Under the pieces are notes generated by a model that was given only the letters and a program-made list of their open reading frames with translations, ran no database searches and was not told the DNA's origin. Source: Thermobacillus xylanilyticus (GTDB taxonomy: Bacteria > Bacillota > Bacilli > Paenibacillales > Paenibacillaceae). From it: DNA of 64,000 nucleotides. The stretch spans positions 1 to 64,000 of the forward strand of contig NZ_CAJRAY010000032.1 in NCBI RefSeq assembly GCF_907165215.1, given 5' to 3'. The position numbers and the translations under genes were made by a program. Positions 36,777 through 45,188 of the stretch are shown here, in pieces (the first letter of the stretch is position 1; every line of letters starts with the position of its first letter).

Positions 36777-38102
36777 ATGAAGAAAATCTACGTGCTCGAC
36801 ACCAATGTGCTGCTCCATGATCCGCAGGCACCGCTGAAATTCGAGGACAATGTGGTCGTTATTCCCGCCGTCGTGCTGGAAGAGATCGACGCGAAGAAAC
36901 GGCTGCAGGACGAAATCGGCCGCAATGCCCGGCAAGTCTCGCGCATGCTCGACGGACTCAGGGAACGGGGACGGCTGCATGAAGGCATTCCGCTCGATCA
37001 GGGCGGCGTGCTCAAGGTCGAACTCAATCACCGCAGCTTCATCCGGCTGAAAGCCCGGTTCGGCGAGATGACCAGCGACAACCGGATGCTCGCCGTGGCG
37101 CTGAATTATCATCTGGAGGAACAGGAGAGCGATTCTCCCCGTCCGGTCATCGTCGTCAGCAAGGACGTGCTTGTCCGGGTGAAAGCGGATGTGCTCGGCC
37201 TGCCGGCGCAGGATTACCTGTCGGACCGGACCGTGTCGCCCGACGCGTTCTATACCGGGTATTCGCAGGTGTATGTCCATCCGGGGGTCATCGACGCGTT
37301 CTACACGGACCGCTCGCTTGCCGTATCCGAGCTCGGGAAGACCGTCTATCCGAATGAATTCGTCATTCTGCGAGACGAGACGGGCACGTCGAAATCGGCG
37401 CTCGTCAAGGTGTCGACCGACGGGACGCGGCTTGAGCCGCTGCGGCTCGCCGGCGATCCGGTCTGGGGCATCACCGCCCGCAACGCGCAGCAGCGGATGG
37501 CGCTGGAACTTCTGCTCAGCGACGACATTCCGCTCGTCACGCTGACCGGCCGGGCCGGCACGGGCAAGACGCTGCTGGCGCTGGCCGCGGCGCTGCACAA
37601 GGTCGAGGACGAGCGGCGGTACAAGAAGCTGCTGATCGCACGCCCGATCGTGCCGATGGGGAAGGACATCGGCTATCTGCCGGGAGAGAAGGACGAAAAG
37701 CTTCGTCCGTGGATGCAGCCGATCTATGACAATCTCGAGTATCTGTTCGATGCGAAAAAGTCGGGCGATCTTGACAAAATCCTGATGGGGCTGGGGAGCA
37801 TACAGGTCGAGGCGCTGACCTACATCCGCGGCAGGTCGATTCCGGGGCAGTACATCATCATCGACGAGGCGCAGAACCTGTCCCGGCACGAGGTGAAAAC
37901 GATCGTCACCCGCGTCGGCGAAGGGAGCAAGATCGTGCTGATCGGCGATCCGGAACAGATCGACCATCCGTACCTCGATTCGGTAAGCAACGGGCTGACG
38001 CTGATCGTGGAAAAGTTCAAATCGGAGTCCATCAGCGGCCATGTGACGCTGGAGAAAGGGGAGCGCTCGAAGCTGGCGCAGCTCGCGGCCGAGCGTCTGT
38101 GA
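36777..38102 (+). CDS. PIN domain-PhoH family ATPase (YlaK-like)
   Basis: A 441-residue two-domain protein. Residues 1-130 are a PIN-type ribonuclease domain (YVLDTNVLLHDPQAPLKF, with further acidic residues in EEIDAKKR and SDNRMLAVAL). Residues 225-441 are a PhoH ATPase with Walker A GRAGTGKT (258-265) and Walker B IIIDEAQN. PhoH2 proteins of this layout are RNA helicase/RNases. It is a second PhoH gene, distinct from that at 4828. The start ATG at 36777 follows GGGAGG. No dedicated antitoxin gene is seen beside it. Confidence 0.94.
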   Translation: MKKIYVLDTNVLLHDPQAPLKFEDNVVVIPAVVLEEIDAKKRLQDEIGRNARQVSRMLDGLRERGRLHEGIPLDQGGVLKVELNHRSFIRLKARFGEMTSDNRMLAVALNYHLEEQESDSPRPVIVVSKDVLVRVKADVLGLPAQDYLSDRTVSPDAFYTGYSQVYVHPGVIDAFYTDRSLAVSELGKTVYPNEFVILRDETGTSKSALVKVSTDGTRLEPLRLAGDPVWGITARNAQQRMALELLLSDDIPLVTLTGRAGTGKTLLALAAALHKVEDERRYKKLLIARPIVPMGKDIGYLPGEKDEKLRPWMQPIYDNLEYLFDAKKSGDLDKILMGLGSIQVEALTYIRGRSIPGQYIIIDEAQNLSRHEVKTIVTRVGEGSKIVLIGDPEQIDHPYLDSVSNGLTLIVEKFKSESISGHVTLEKGERSKLAQLAAERL

Positions 38103-38199
38103 TCCCCGCCGCGGAGAATGACGCGCCCCGCCGCGGGCTGACCGCCCTGCAGCGGGGCACGGATGCGCGGCGGCTGCATGCCGCCCGGCCGGCGGGTTG

Positions 38200-39324
38200 T
38201 CATTCCGCATCGCCGCTCTGCCGGCGGCGGAGCCCGATGCGCAGCTCGACGGTGAGCACGCCGTCGTCGGCGTCGACGGCGGTGGCTCGGACCAGCGGCA
38301 CGAGCAGCTGCGGATAGAAGCCGAGGTCGAACCGCCGCTCCAGTTCGCGGATCGTCGTGTCGGGCAGGGCGAAGCCGTTGAACACGATCTTCTCGGTATG
38401 GAACCGGACGACATGCTCGGGTTCGTCTTCGATGGTGTAGCTGCCGGCGATTTCCACTTCGAGATCTTCGCGCCGGCCGTATGCCGACACAACGCCGTCT
38501 TCGAAACGGAAGGCGAAAGATTCAAACAGCGGATTCTGTTCCCGGAGGAACGCGTTCAGGTCGTCTTCCGGCAGACGCACGGTGTAGGTGAAGCCCGACT
38601 GTTTCACAAGGTCTTTCCGCTCGGCGAGCCATCCGGGAAGGCTCTCCATCGCGTCCGCCAGCGCCCGGAAATGGCGTTCGACTTCGGGCAGGCCGGTATT
38701 CTCCCAGTAGGCGAGCCATTCGGCGATGAGCAGCCGGAGCCGTTCGCTGTCTCCGCTGGAATTGATGATGCCGTCCACTTCGGCACGGAGGCGGATCACC
38801 CGTTCGCGCTGCAGGCGCAGATCCCGCTCGATCTCTTCCAGCCGCTTCTCCTCCGCGATCAGCCGCTCGCGCTCATCCAGCCAGTCTTCCCGTTGCTTGC
38901 GATAGGTTTCGAGCGTAAACTTGTCATGGGACAACATTTCGTCGAGATAATCGAGCATGGCGAGCAGATCCGACAGGCTGTCGGACGAGAAGATGGCCTG
39001 AATCAGCACATCCCGCTCGCCCATGTACCAGGACCTCAGCACGTCGCCGACGCGTTCCCGGCGCAGGTCGAGTTCGGCCTCCAGTCCGGCGATGCTGTCG
39101 TTCAGCGCCTGGATCTTCCCGGCCGTCTCCTTGCGCTGGCCGGCGATCCGCTCGATCTCCTTGTCGAGCTCGGCGATGTTCAGGCTTTTCTCGAGCAGCT
39201 CGCGGACTTCCTCATCGCTCATGGCACTTTCGTCCTCGGCGAGCGCCGGCCCGGGAGCCGCTGCCCAGATGATCATAACGGCTGCCAGCAAGGCGGCGAG
39301 CCGATTTCTGCGCGGACGATGCAA
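38200..39324 (-). CDS. secreted coiled-coil protein, CwlO/PcsB-like N-terminus, non-hydrolase C-terminus
   Basis: A 374-residue exported protein. The signal peptide is about 1-29 (ending PALA). Residues 40-200 form a long coiled coil like the N-terminal part of CwlO/PcsB/EnvC proteins, including the hinge SWYMGERDVLIQAIFSSDSLSDLLAMLDYL. The C-terminal domain (about 245-365) is not NlpC/P60, CHAP or LytM. It reads as a beta-rich module (FTYTVRLPEDDLNAFLREQNPLF, then FNGFALPDTTIRELERRFDLGFYPQLLVP). It has faint likeness to YpmS/LmeA-type lipid-binding proteins. The function is unknown. GAGAGGAGGACC precedes the start. Confidence 0.82.
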   Translation of the reverse strand: MHRPRRNRLAALLAAVMIIWAAAPGPALAEDESAMSDEEVRELLEKSLNIAELDKEIERIAGQRKETAGKIQALNDSIAGLEAELDLRRERVGDVLRSWYMGERDVLIQAIFSSDSLSDLLAMLDYLDEMLSHDKFTLETYRKQREDWLDERERLIAEEKRLEEIERDLRLQRERVIRLRAEVDGIINSSGDSERLRLLIAEWLAYWENTGLPEVERHFRALADAMESLPGWLAERKDLVKQSGFTYTVRLPEDDLNAFLREQNPLFESFAFRFEDGVVSAYGRREDLEVEIAGSYTIEDEPEHVVRFHTEKIVFNGFALPDTTIRELERRFDLGFYPQLLVPLVRATAVDADDGVLTVELRIGLRRRQSGDAE

Positions 39325-39358
39325 GCGCTGGTCCTCCTCTCGCAGCCGGATAACACCA

Positions 39359-39387
39359 TACGTATGCCGGACTTGTTCCCATTATAA
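39359..39387 (-). promoter_or_regulatory. possible SigE-type promoter of the coiled-coil protein gene
   Basis: On the minus strand TTATAAT, a 14-base spacer and CATACGTA. Spacing fits SigE, but the -10 deviates from CATANNNT at the last base. The same stretch holds TATAAT on the plus strand (39383-39388), which could serve the divergent methyltransferase gene. Confidence 0.3.
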
Positions 39388-39460
39388 TCGGAAGGTGCGG
39401 TTTTGTCCTTCATCCGGTTTTTCCGGGAAGGAGGACGCCGTCCGGGAAAGGATGCGAACC

Positions 39461-40627
39461 ATGACGGAACGGGATGAAACGCAAATGACGGAACTGACCG
39501 GACTTCTGATCCGGCGCATCCGGGAAGACGGGCGGACGGGATATGTCACGGATGCGGACGGGAAGCGCCGAAGCCTGCCGGCCATTCCGTTCCGCGACTA
39601 CATGGCCGTCTGTCTGTATGACGAGAAGCACGGCTATTACGCCGCCGGCCCGAACCGGGTCGGCCGTGAGGGCGATTTCTACACGAGCGCCGACATCGGC
39701 GGCATTATGTCCGCCGTCCTGGCGCGCTTCGCGAGCGGGACGTTTGCGGGAAGCGGCCGGCCGCCGGTCGTCTTCGAATGGGGAGCCGGAACCGGGCGCC
39801 TCGGCATCCGGCTGCTTGAGGAATGGCGGAATATCGAGCCGGACCGGGCGGCTTCCGTCCGGTACGTGATGGCGGACAGCCACGCCGGCCATCGGGAGGC
39901 GGCCCGCCGCGGCGCCGCGGAGGCCGGATTCGCCGCATCGGTCGAAGCGCTTGCGCCGGACGAGGCGGAGGCGCGCCTGGCTGAAGCGGAGAGGCCGCTC
40001 ATCCTCGCGAACGAGCTGCTCGACGCGTTCCCGTTCCGGCGCATCAAGCGGGAAGGCGGTATGCTCTGGGAGATCGGGGCGGCGTACGACGAGCGGGAAG
40101 GGCGGCTGCGCGACGCGCTGATGCCGCTGGACCAGGCGTCGCTGAACAGGCTGGAAGCGGAAGGGCTGATGCCGCTCGAAGGGCAGGAGGCCGAGTGGGG
40201 GACGGATGCGCTCGCCTGGCTGGAGCAGATGCTCGGCATCGTGCGGGCAGGCCGGATCGTGCTGATCGATTACGGCGACGTGCAGGAAGAGCTGCTCGCT
40301 CCGCACCGCATGAAGGGCACGATGCGCTGCTACCGGCGGCATGTCGTGCACGACAACCCCTACCGGTATCCCGGGGACCAGGATATTACCGCGCACGTCA
40401 ATTTCACCGCGGTGATGCGAACGGCCGAACAATGCGGATGGCGGACCGCCTGGTACGGCACGCAGATGCGGTTTCTGCTCGAGGGCGGCGTGCTGGAGCT
40501 GCTCCGGGAGCACGCCGGGACGGATCCGTTCTCCCCGGAAGCGCGCCGCAACCGGGCGGTGCGCCAGCTCTTGCTCAGCGACGGGATGAGCGAATTGTTC
40601 AAGGTGGTCGTGCTCGAGCGGCCGTAA
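39461..40627 (+). CDS. SAM-dependent methyltransferase of the MidA/NDUFAF7 (DUF185) family
   Basis: A 388-residue class I methyltransferase of the DUF185 family, whose mitochondrial member NDUFAF7 methylates an arginine of complex I. The family signature is visible: FRDYMAVCLYDEKHGYYAAG, FYTSADIGGIMSAVLARF, FEWGAGTGRLGIRLLEE (SAM motif), ANELLDAFPFRRI and IDYGDVQEELL. The start ATG at 39461 follows AAAGGA by eight bases. The bacterial substrate is unknown. It is a single gene ending in a strong terminator. Confidence 0.92.
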   Translation: MTERDETQMTELTGLLIRRIREDGRTGYVTDADGKRRSLPAIPFRDYMAVCLYDEKHGYYAAGPNRVGREGDFYTSADIGGIMSAVLARFASGTFAGSGRPPVVFEWGAGTGRLGIRLLEEWRNIEPDRAASVRYVMADSHAGHREAARRGAAEAGFAASVEALAPDEAEARLAEAERPLILANELLDAFPFRRIKREGGMLWEIGAAYDEREGRLRDALMPLDQASLNRLEAEGLMPLEGQEAEWGTDALAWLEQMLGIVRAGRIVLIDYGDVQEELLAPHRMKGTMRCYRRHVVHDNPYRYPGDQDITAHVNFTAVMRTAEQCGWRTAWYGTQMRFLLEGGVLELLREHAGTDPFSPEARRNRAVRQLLLSDGMSELFKVVVLERP

Positions 40628-40629
40628 GA

Positions 40630-40672
40630 AACGAAAAACAGCCCCGCACGCATTGCGAGGCTGTTTTTCGTT
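40630..40672. terminator. two-way terminator between the methyltransferase and DUF2626 genes
   Basis: ACGAAAAACAGCC (40631-40643) pairs with GGCTGTTTTTCGT (40659-40671), with A and T tracts in both directions. Confidence 0.92.
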
Positions 40673-40682
40673 CGCCGCCGGA

Positions 40683-40919
40683 TCAGTACGGCATTTCCAT
40701 CACGAAGACGGAATAGTACGTGAATCCGAGGAATGCGACGATCATATATCCCCAGAACGTCAATATGTAGCTGCGTTCCGACAGATTCAGGTAACCCAGC
40801 AGGATGAAGAACGCGGTCTGGAAGAAGAAGAGCAGCGCCATCTCGATCAAGCCGCCCGCGAAAGCCATCAGCCCGATCGCAAGCGTCAACACGCCGAGCA
40901 CCCGGAACATGCGTGCCAT
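40683..40919 (-). CDS. DUF2626 family small membrane protein (YqgY-like)
   Basis: A 78-residue protein with three hydrophobic segments and the family start MARMFRVLGVLTLAIGLMAF. LFFFQTAFFILLGYLNLSERSYI and GFTYYSVF match B. subtilis YqgY in pattern. The ATG at 40919 follows GAGAGGGGGAT. The 271 bases between its start and gerR contain no further gene that I can support. The function is unknown. Confidence 0.86.
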   Translation of the reverse strand: MARMFRVLGVLTLAIGLMAFAGGLIEMALLFFFQTAFFILLGYLNLSERSYILTFWGYMIVAFLGFTYYSVFVMEMPY

Positions 40920-41190
40920 ATCAATATCCCCCTCTCGTTGCCACGGATCCCATAACCTATCGTCCATTATAGCGCCGCTTGCCGCCGGAGTAAACCGGGA
41001 ACCTTGACGATTCGGCGAACTTTTCGTCCGCCACGCGCCGGTCCCCGTTAGCATGCCCTTCGGAACGCGGCTTCATGTATGCGCCCCGGGGATAATGGCA
41101 ATACATTTGAGTATGCGATAGATTCTATGAACTCTACCAAGGGCATAGAGATAAAACAAGCGACTTATTTTGTTGGGAGGTTGTGGGTTT

Positions 41191-41826
41191 ATGGCGGCAG
41201 TCAGACAAGACGCATGGACACCGGAGGACGATCTCATTTTGGCCGAAGTGACGCTTCGCCATATTCGGGAAGGAAGCACGCAGCTTGCGGCATTTGAGGA
41301 AGTGGGGGAGCGGATCGGGAGGACGAGCGCGGCTTGCGGGTTCCGCTGGAACAGCTGCGTGCGCAAACGCTATGAGGAAGCGATTCAGCTCGCCAAGCAG
41401 CAGCGGCAGAAGCGGAACCAGATGAAGAAGGCCGGCTCCGGGCAGCAGCTGCCGCCTCAGGGCGACCAGAGCGAACAGGCCGGGCGGATCGCGGCGGGCG
41501 TCGAGGAACCGCTGTCATTCGATGCGATCATCCGGCATTTGCGCGGCTGGCGCAACGCCTATCAGGACGCGGTGCGCCAGATCAAGTCGCTCGAGAAAGA
41601 GCTGAAGGAGCGGGATGAGGAAATCCAGGAGCTCCGCGCCAAAAACGAACAGCTGATCCGCGACATCACGAATACCAAGAGCGAATACCGCGCCGTAAAC
41701 GACGACTACAGGACGCTGATCCAGATCATGGACCGGGCGCGGCGGCTGGCGGTGCTGGAGGAAGGGGAAGAAGGGAAGCCAAGGTTCAAGATGGACGCGA
41801 ACGGCAATCTCGAGCGCATCGAATAA
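41191..41826 (+). CDS. gerR: RsfA family transcriptional regulator, GerR (YlbO) type
   Basis: A 211-residue regulator. Residues 1-55 form a Myb/SANT-like DNA-binding domain (DAWTPEDDLILAEVTLRHIREGSTQLAAFEEVGERIGRTSAACGFRWNSCVRKRY). A linker and a coiled coil (about 115-170) follow. By position, ahead of the ketopantoate reductase gene and bshC-mraZ as in the B. subtilis ylbO region, it is gerR rather than rsfA. GerR acts in the mother cell with SigE. The start is ATG at 41191 with TGGGAGG upstream. I could not find a clear SigE promoter. Confidence 0.88.
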   Translation: MAAVRQDAWTPEDDLILAEVTLRHIREGSTQLAAFEEVGERIGRTSAACGFRWNSCVRKRYEEAIQLAKQQRQKRNQMKKAGSGQQLPPQGDQSEQAGRIAAGVEEPLSFDAIIRHLRGWRNAYQDAVRQIKSLEKELKERDEEIQELRAKNEQLIRDITNTKSEYRAVNDDYRTLIQIMDRARRLAVLEEGEEGKPRFKMDANGNLERIE

Positions 41827-41885
41827 GCAGGCGCCCGCGGGCGCAACCCGAGGCATGACGGCGACCGGGCCGGGACATGCCTTTT

Positions 41886-41925
41886 ATCGTTTTCGGGAGG
41901 ATGATACAATGATCCCGAAAACGAT
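41886..41925. repeat. perfect 13-bp inverted repeat ahead of the ketopantoate reductase gene
   Basis: ATCGTTTTCGGGA (41886-41898) and TCCCGAAAACGAT (41913-41925) are exact reverse complements, 14 bases apart. The loop holds GGATGATACAATGA. There is no T tract, so it is not a typical terminator. It may be an operator over the TACAAT, or an RNA hairpin over the early GGGAGG and ATG. Confidence 0.8.
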
Positions 41926-41938
41926 GGGAGGGATTGGC

Positions 41939-42928
41939 ATGCTGGTCGAGATCGCGGGCGGCGGCGCCATCGGTCTGGCCTGGGCGGTGCGGCTGGCCGC
42001 CGCCGGCGTCGGGACGCGGCTGTGGACGCGGACGCGGGAGCAGGCCGCGCTGATCCGCGAGGGAGGCGCAACGCTGGCCGTTGGCGACGGGATGGTGCGC
42101 GCGGCGCCGGATGCGCGTCCGGCCGAACCGGAAGCCGCGGCGGAGGCGGCTGCGGCGGACGCCGGCCGGGAGCGGTGGATCATCGCGGCGATGAAATCGC
42201 ACCAGCTTACCGGGGAATCCGCCGTCCGCTTCTTGCGGACGCTCGCCGGCGTGGAACGTGCGCCGGTCATCTGCCTGGCCAACGGCATCGGACATATGGA
42301 ATATCTCGCATCCCGCATGCCGGAGATGCCGCTCCTTCATGCCGTCACGACGGAAGGCGCGCTGCGCGAAGGGCCGGCTGCCGTCCGCCTGACCGGAGAA
42401 GGCCGGACCGTGATCGGCATGCATCCCGCGATCGGCAGAAAACGCCAAATTTTGTTGGTTGACACGCTCTCCGCGGCAGGAATTGCGGCGGTCTTGTCGA
42501 ACAACATCATGGATCATGTGTACGGCAAACTGCTCGTGAATGCGGTCGTCAATCCGCTCACCGCGCTCTTCCGCGTGAAGAACGGAGAGCTGCCCGGGGA
42601 TCCCGTCCGGCGCAGGCTCATGAGGGCGCTCTTTCACGAGACGCTCGCGGTGCTCAAGGCAGCCGGCATGCGGACGGACGGCGGAGAATGGGACAGGCTG
42701 CTCGACGTCATCCGGCGGACGGCGGACAACCGGTCTTCCATGCTTGTGGACGTCGAGGCGGGCAGGCCGACGGAAATTGACGCAATCAACGGCGGGGTCG
42801 CCCGGCTGGCCCGAAAAGCCGGCATCGCTGCGCCGCTCAATGAGGCGGTGGCAGCCCTGGTCGGTGCGATCGGTCCGAATGAGCCGGGGGGAGGCTTGGA
42901 GCCATGGGAGCATTATGGGAAGTCGTGA
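41939..42928 (+). CDS. panE: 2-dehydropantoate 2-reductase (ketopantoate reductase)
   Basis: NADPH-dependent reduction of ketopantoate to pantoate for coenzyme A synthesis. The 329-residue protein has the Rossmann start MLVEIAGGGAIGLAWAVRLA, catalytic-lysine region GKLLVNAVVNPLTALF, and RSSMLVDVEAGRPTEIDAINGG. The start at 41939 gives the usual N-terminus and has GGGAGGG before it. ATG 41909 would add ten residues but its binding site lies in an inverted-repeat arm. It corresponds to B. subtilis ylbQ next to ylbO. Since ketopantoate reductase-like enzymes vary, the precise substrate is inferred. Confidence 0.87.
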   Translation: MLVEIAGGGAIGLAWAVRLAAAGVGTRLWTRTREQAALIREGGATLAVGDGMVRAAPDARPAEPEAAAEAAAADAGRERWIIAAMKSHQLTGESAVRFLRTLAGVERAPVICLANGIGHMEYLASRMPEMPLLHAVTTEGALREGPAAVRLTGEGRTVIGMHPAIGRKRQILLVDTLSAAGIAAVLSNNIMDHVYGKLLVNAVVNPLTALFRVKNGELPGDPVRRRLMRALFHETLAVLKAAGMRTDGGEWDRLLDVIRRTADNRSSMLVDVEAGRPTEIDAINGGVARLARKAGIAAPLNEAVAALVGAIGPNEPGGGLEPWEHYGKS

Positions 42929-43299
42929 AGCAGGCTTACGGCTATTTGTCCGTTCTTCCGTTTATTCCGTTCGCTGCCGTCTATATCGGCACGTACCTTT
43001 ATTCAAGGGACCGGAAGCAGTCGATTCAGCTTGCCATTGACGTGACGATGGTATTTCTGATCGGCAGCGTCTCCGGGCTGTTCAATCAACTGTTCGGCGG
43101 TTCGTTCGGATTTTACGGCATTCTGCTGGTCATGCTGATCGGCGCCGGACTGCTCGGCAACCTGCAGCACCGGACCAAGGGCAGGTTTGATCCTGTCCGC
43201 ATCGTCCGGGTCGTCTGGCGGGTCGGCTTCTTCGTCCTGGCCGTCCTGTACATCATCTTTCTGATTGTCGGTCTCATTCGATCGATTGTTCAAGTATGA
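42904..43299 (+). CDS. DUF3397 family membrane protein
   Basis: A 131-residue protein with four hydrophobic segments (about 15-32, 42-62, 68-86 and 103-128). It fits the DUF3397 family, which is found before bshC in Bacillales. The start overlaps the end of panE by 25 bases. The function is unknown. A strong terminator follows. Confidence 0.85.
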   Translation: MGALWEVVKQAYGYLSVLPFIPFAAVYIGTYLYSRDRKQSIQLAIDVTMVFLIGSVSGLFNQLFGGSFGFYGILLVMLIGAGLLGNLQHRTKGRFDPVRIVRVVWRVGFFVLAVLYIIFLIVGLIRSIVQV

Positions 43300-43301
43300 A
43301 G

Positions 43302-43327
43302 CCTCCGGATAAACGGAGGTTTTTTTT
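43302..43327 (+). terminator. terminator after the DUF3397 gene
   Basis: CCTCCG (43302-43307) pairs with CGGAGG (43314-43319), then eight Ts. Confidence 0.93.
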
Positions 43328-43387
43328 GATGCGGTCCCGTCTTCCCGGACAGCCGTTTTCCTGATACAGTGTGGATGGGTTATAATT

Positions 43388-43416
43388 TTGACGGTTGTTG
43401 CGCGCGTTGGTACAAT
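43388..43416 (+). promoter_or_regulatory. SigA promoter of bshC
   Basis: TTGACG (43388-43393), a 17-base spacer and TACAAT (43411-43416), preceded by TGG as an extended -10. It is close to consensus. Confidence 0.9.
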
Positions 43417-43468
43417 CAGATGTAAACATTCACAAGCGGAGTGAGCGCGAGGAGGAACGGACGCATCC

Positions 43469-45136
43469 ATGCACGTTCACTGTTTGACGAATTCGATCAG
43501 TTCGCCCGTCAGCGAAGCCTATGTTCGGGGAACTGATCCGGAGCTCGCCGCCCTGTTCGGCGGTCATGCCGGCGATCCGGAGGCTTGGCGCCGGAGGGCG
43601 GAGCGGCTCGAGAGGCATCGTCACGACCGCGCTGACGCGACGCGGGTCGCGGAGGCGCTTGCGGCATACAACAGGCGCATCGGCGCTTCAGGCAGGGCGC
43701 TGGCGAACATCGACCGGCTGGCGGCCGGGGCGCTGGCCGTCGTCGGCGGTCAGCAGGCCGGGCTGTTCACGGGGCCTGTCCTGGTCATTTACAAGGCGCT
43801 GTCCATCATTCATGCGGCGCGATGGGCGGAAGAGAAGACGGGACGCCCGGTGGTGCCCGTGTTCTGGATTGCCGGCGAAGACCACGACTGGCAGGAGGCG
43901 AATCACGCCTACATCGTATCGCGCGAGACGGGACTTGTGCGGATTGCGGTTGAACGGGAAGAACACCCGCGGACTTCGGTCAGCCGGACGAAGCTCGGCC
44001 GTGAGCGGATCGAGGGCGCGATCCGGTCGCTGGCCGCGTCGCTTCCCGATTCCGAGTTCAAGCCCGCGCTTCTCGACAGGATCGAAGCGTCGGCCGCGCG
44101 AGCGGAGACGCTGTCCGACTGGTTCGGCGCGCTGATGGCGGACCTGTTCGCCGAAGACGGTCTCATTCTGATGGATGCGGACGATCCGGCGATCCGGGCC
44201 GTCGAGGCGCCGATGTTCCGGCGGATGGTCGCCGAGAACGACGGGCTCGCATCGGCGTTCGCTTCGGCGGAGGAGAAGCTCAAGCGGCTCGGCTATGCCG
44301 TGCAGGCGGAGCTGCAGCCGGGCGGCGCGAACCTGTTCCTGTTCCGCGACGAGCGGTTCGGCGGCATCGGACCGGGCGCCCCGGCGGGCGAGCGGGTCAT
44401 GCTTTACCGGGACGGCGAGAACTTCATCGACAAGCGGCGCACCTTTGCGCTTGGCCGCGGCGAGCTGGAGAGGCTCGCGCTGGAAGCACCGTATCTGTTC
44501 AGCAACAACGTGCTGACGCGGCCGCTGATGCAGGATTACGTGCTGCCGGTGCTGGCGACGGTGCTCGGACAGGGCGAGATCGCGTATTGGGCGCAGGTCG
44601 GCGATGCGTTCCGCGCATTCGGGATGGAGATGCCGATTATCGTCCCGCGGATGTCGTTCACGGTGACGGACGGCGCGATCCGCAAGCGGATGGAGATGTT
44701 CGGGCTGACGATGGACGATGTAAGCGAGCGGCTGGAGGAACGGAAGCGGGCCTGGCTCGCGGCGCACGACAGCCTGCCGGTGGAGCGGCTGTTCGCGGAG
44801 GCGGCGCGGCGGTTTGACGCCCTGTACGACCCGCTGATCGCGGAACTTGCCGCCGCTGACAGCGGCCTCGGTCCGCTCGGGCAGAAGAACAAGGAGAAAA
44901 TCCGCGAACAGATCCGCTGGCTCGAGCAGAAGGCGCTGGAATCGCGCAACCGGCGGTACGAAGCCGACATCCGGCGGTTCGACCGCATCGGCGATTGGCT
45001 GGCGCCGGGCGGCCGGCAGCAGGAGCGGGTGCTCAATATGGCGGCGATGTGGAACGCCTGGGGCGGCGGCTGGCTGGAAGCGCTGCGTGCGGTGCCGTTT
45101 CATCCGCTCGGGGGCCATTATCGCATTGATTTGTGA
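43469..45136 (+). CDS. bshC: bacillithiol biosynthesis cysteine-adding enzyme BshC
   Basis: Adds cysteine to GlcN-malate in the last step of bacillithiol synthesis. The 555-residue protein has the family block AVVGGQQAGLFTGPVLVIYKALSIIHAARWAEEKTGRPVVPVFWIAGEDHDW, and later GEIAYWAQVGDAFRAFGMEMPIIVPRMSFT, then a coiled coil (about 455-490). It is located just before the mraZ region as in B. subtilis (yllA). GAGGAGG lies 13 bases before the ATG, a long spacing, but no better start is available. It implies a bacillithiol-making organism. Confidence 0.95.
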   Translation: MHVHCLTNSISSPVSEAYVRGTDPELAALFGGHAGDPEAWRRRAERLERHRHDRADATRVAEALAAYNRRIGASGRALANIDRLAAGALAVVGGQQAGLFTGPVLVIYKALSIIHAARWAEEKTGRPVVPVFWIAGEDHDWQEANHAYIVSRETGLVRIAVEREEHPRTSVSRTKLGRERIEGAIRSLAASLPDSEFKPALLDRIEASAARAETLSDWFGALMADLFAEDGLILMDADDPAIRAVEAPMFRRMVAENDGLASAFASAEEKLKRLGYAVQAELQPGGANLFLFRDERFGGIGPGAPAGERVMLYRDGENFIDKRRTFALGRGELERLALEAPYLFSNNVLTRPLMQDYVLPVLATVLGQGEIAYWAQVGDAFRAFGMEMPIIVPRMSFTVTDGAIRKRMEMFGLTMDDVSERLEERKRAWLAAHDSLPVERLFAEAARRFDALYDPLIAELAAADSGLGPLGQKNKEKIREQIRWLEQKALESRNRRYEADIRRFDRIGDWLAPGGRQQERVLNMAAMWNAWGGGWLEALRAVPFHPLGGHYRIDL

Positions 45137-45188
45137 GCCATAACTACAAGGGGCCGGCAGAATCGGCGCCGTGAAGGAGGTTGCCCCG

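Noticed and set aside
40920-41190. Search for a small RNA or SigE promoter ahead of gerR
   Set aside because: CATAGAGA at 41144 has no correctly spaced ATA; nothing else was convincing.
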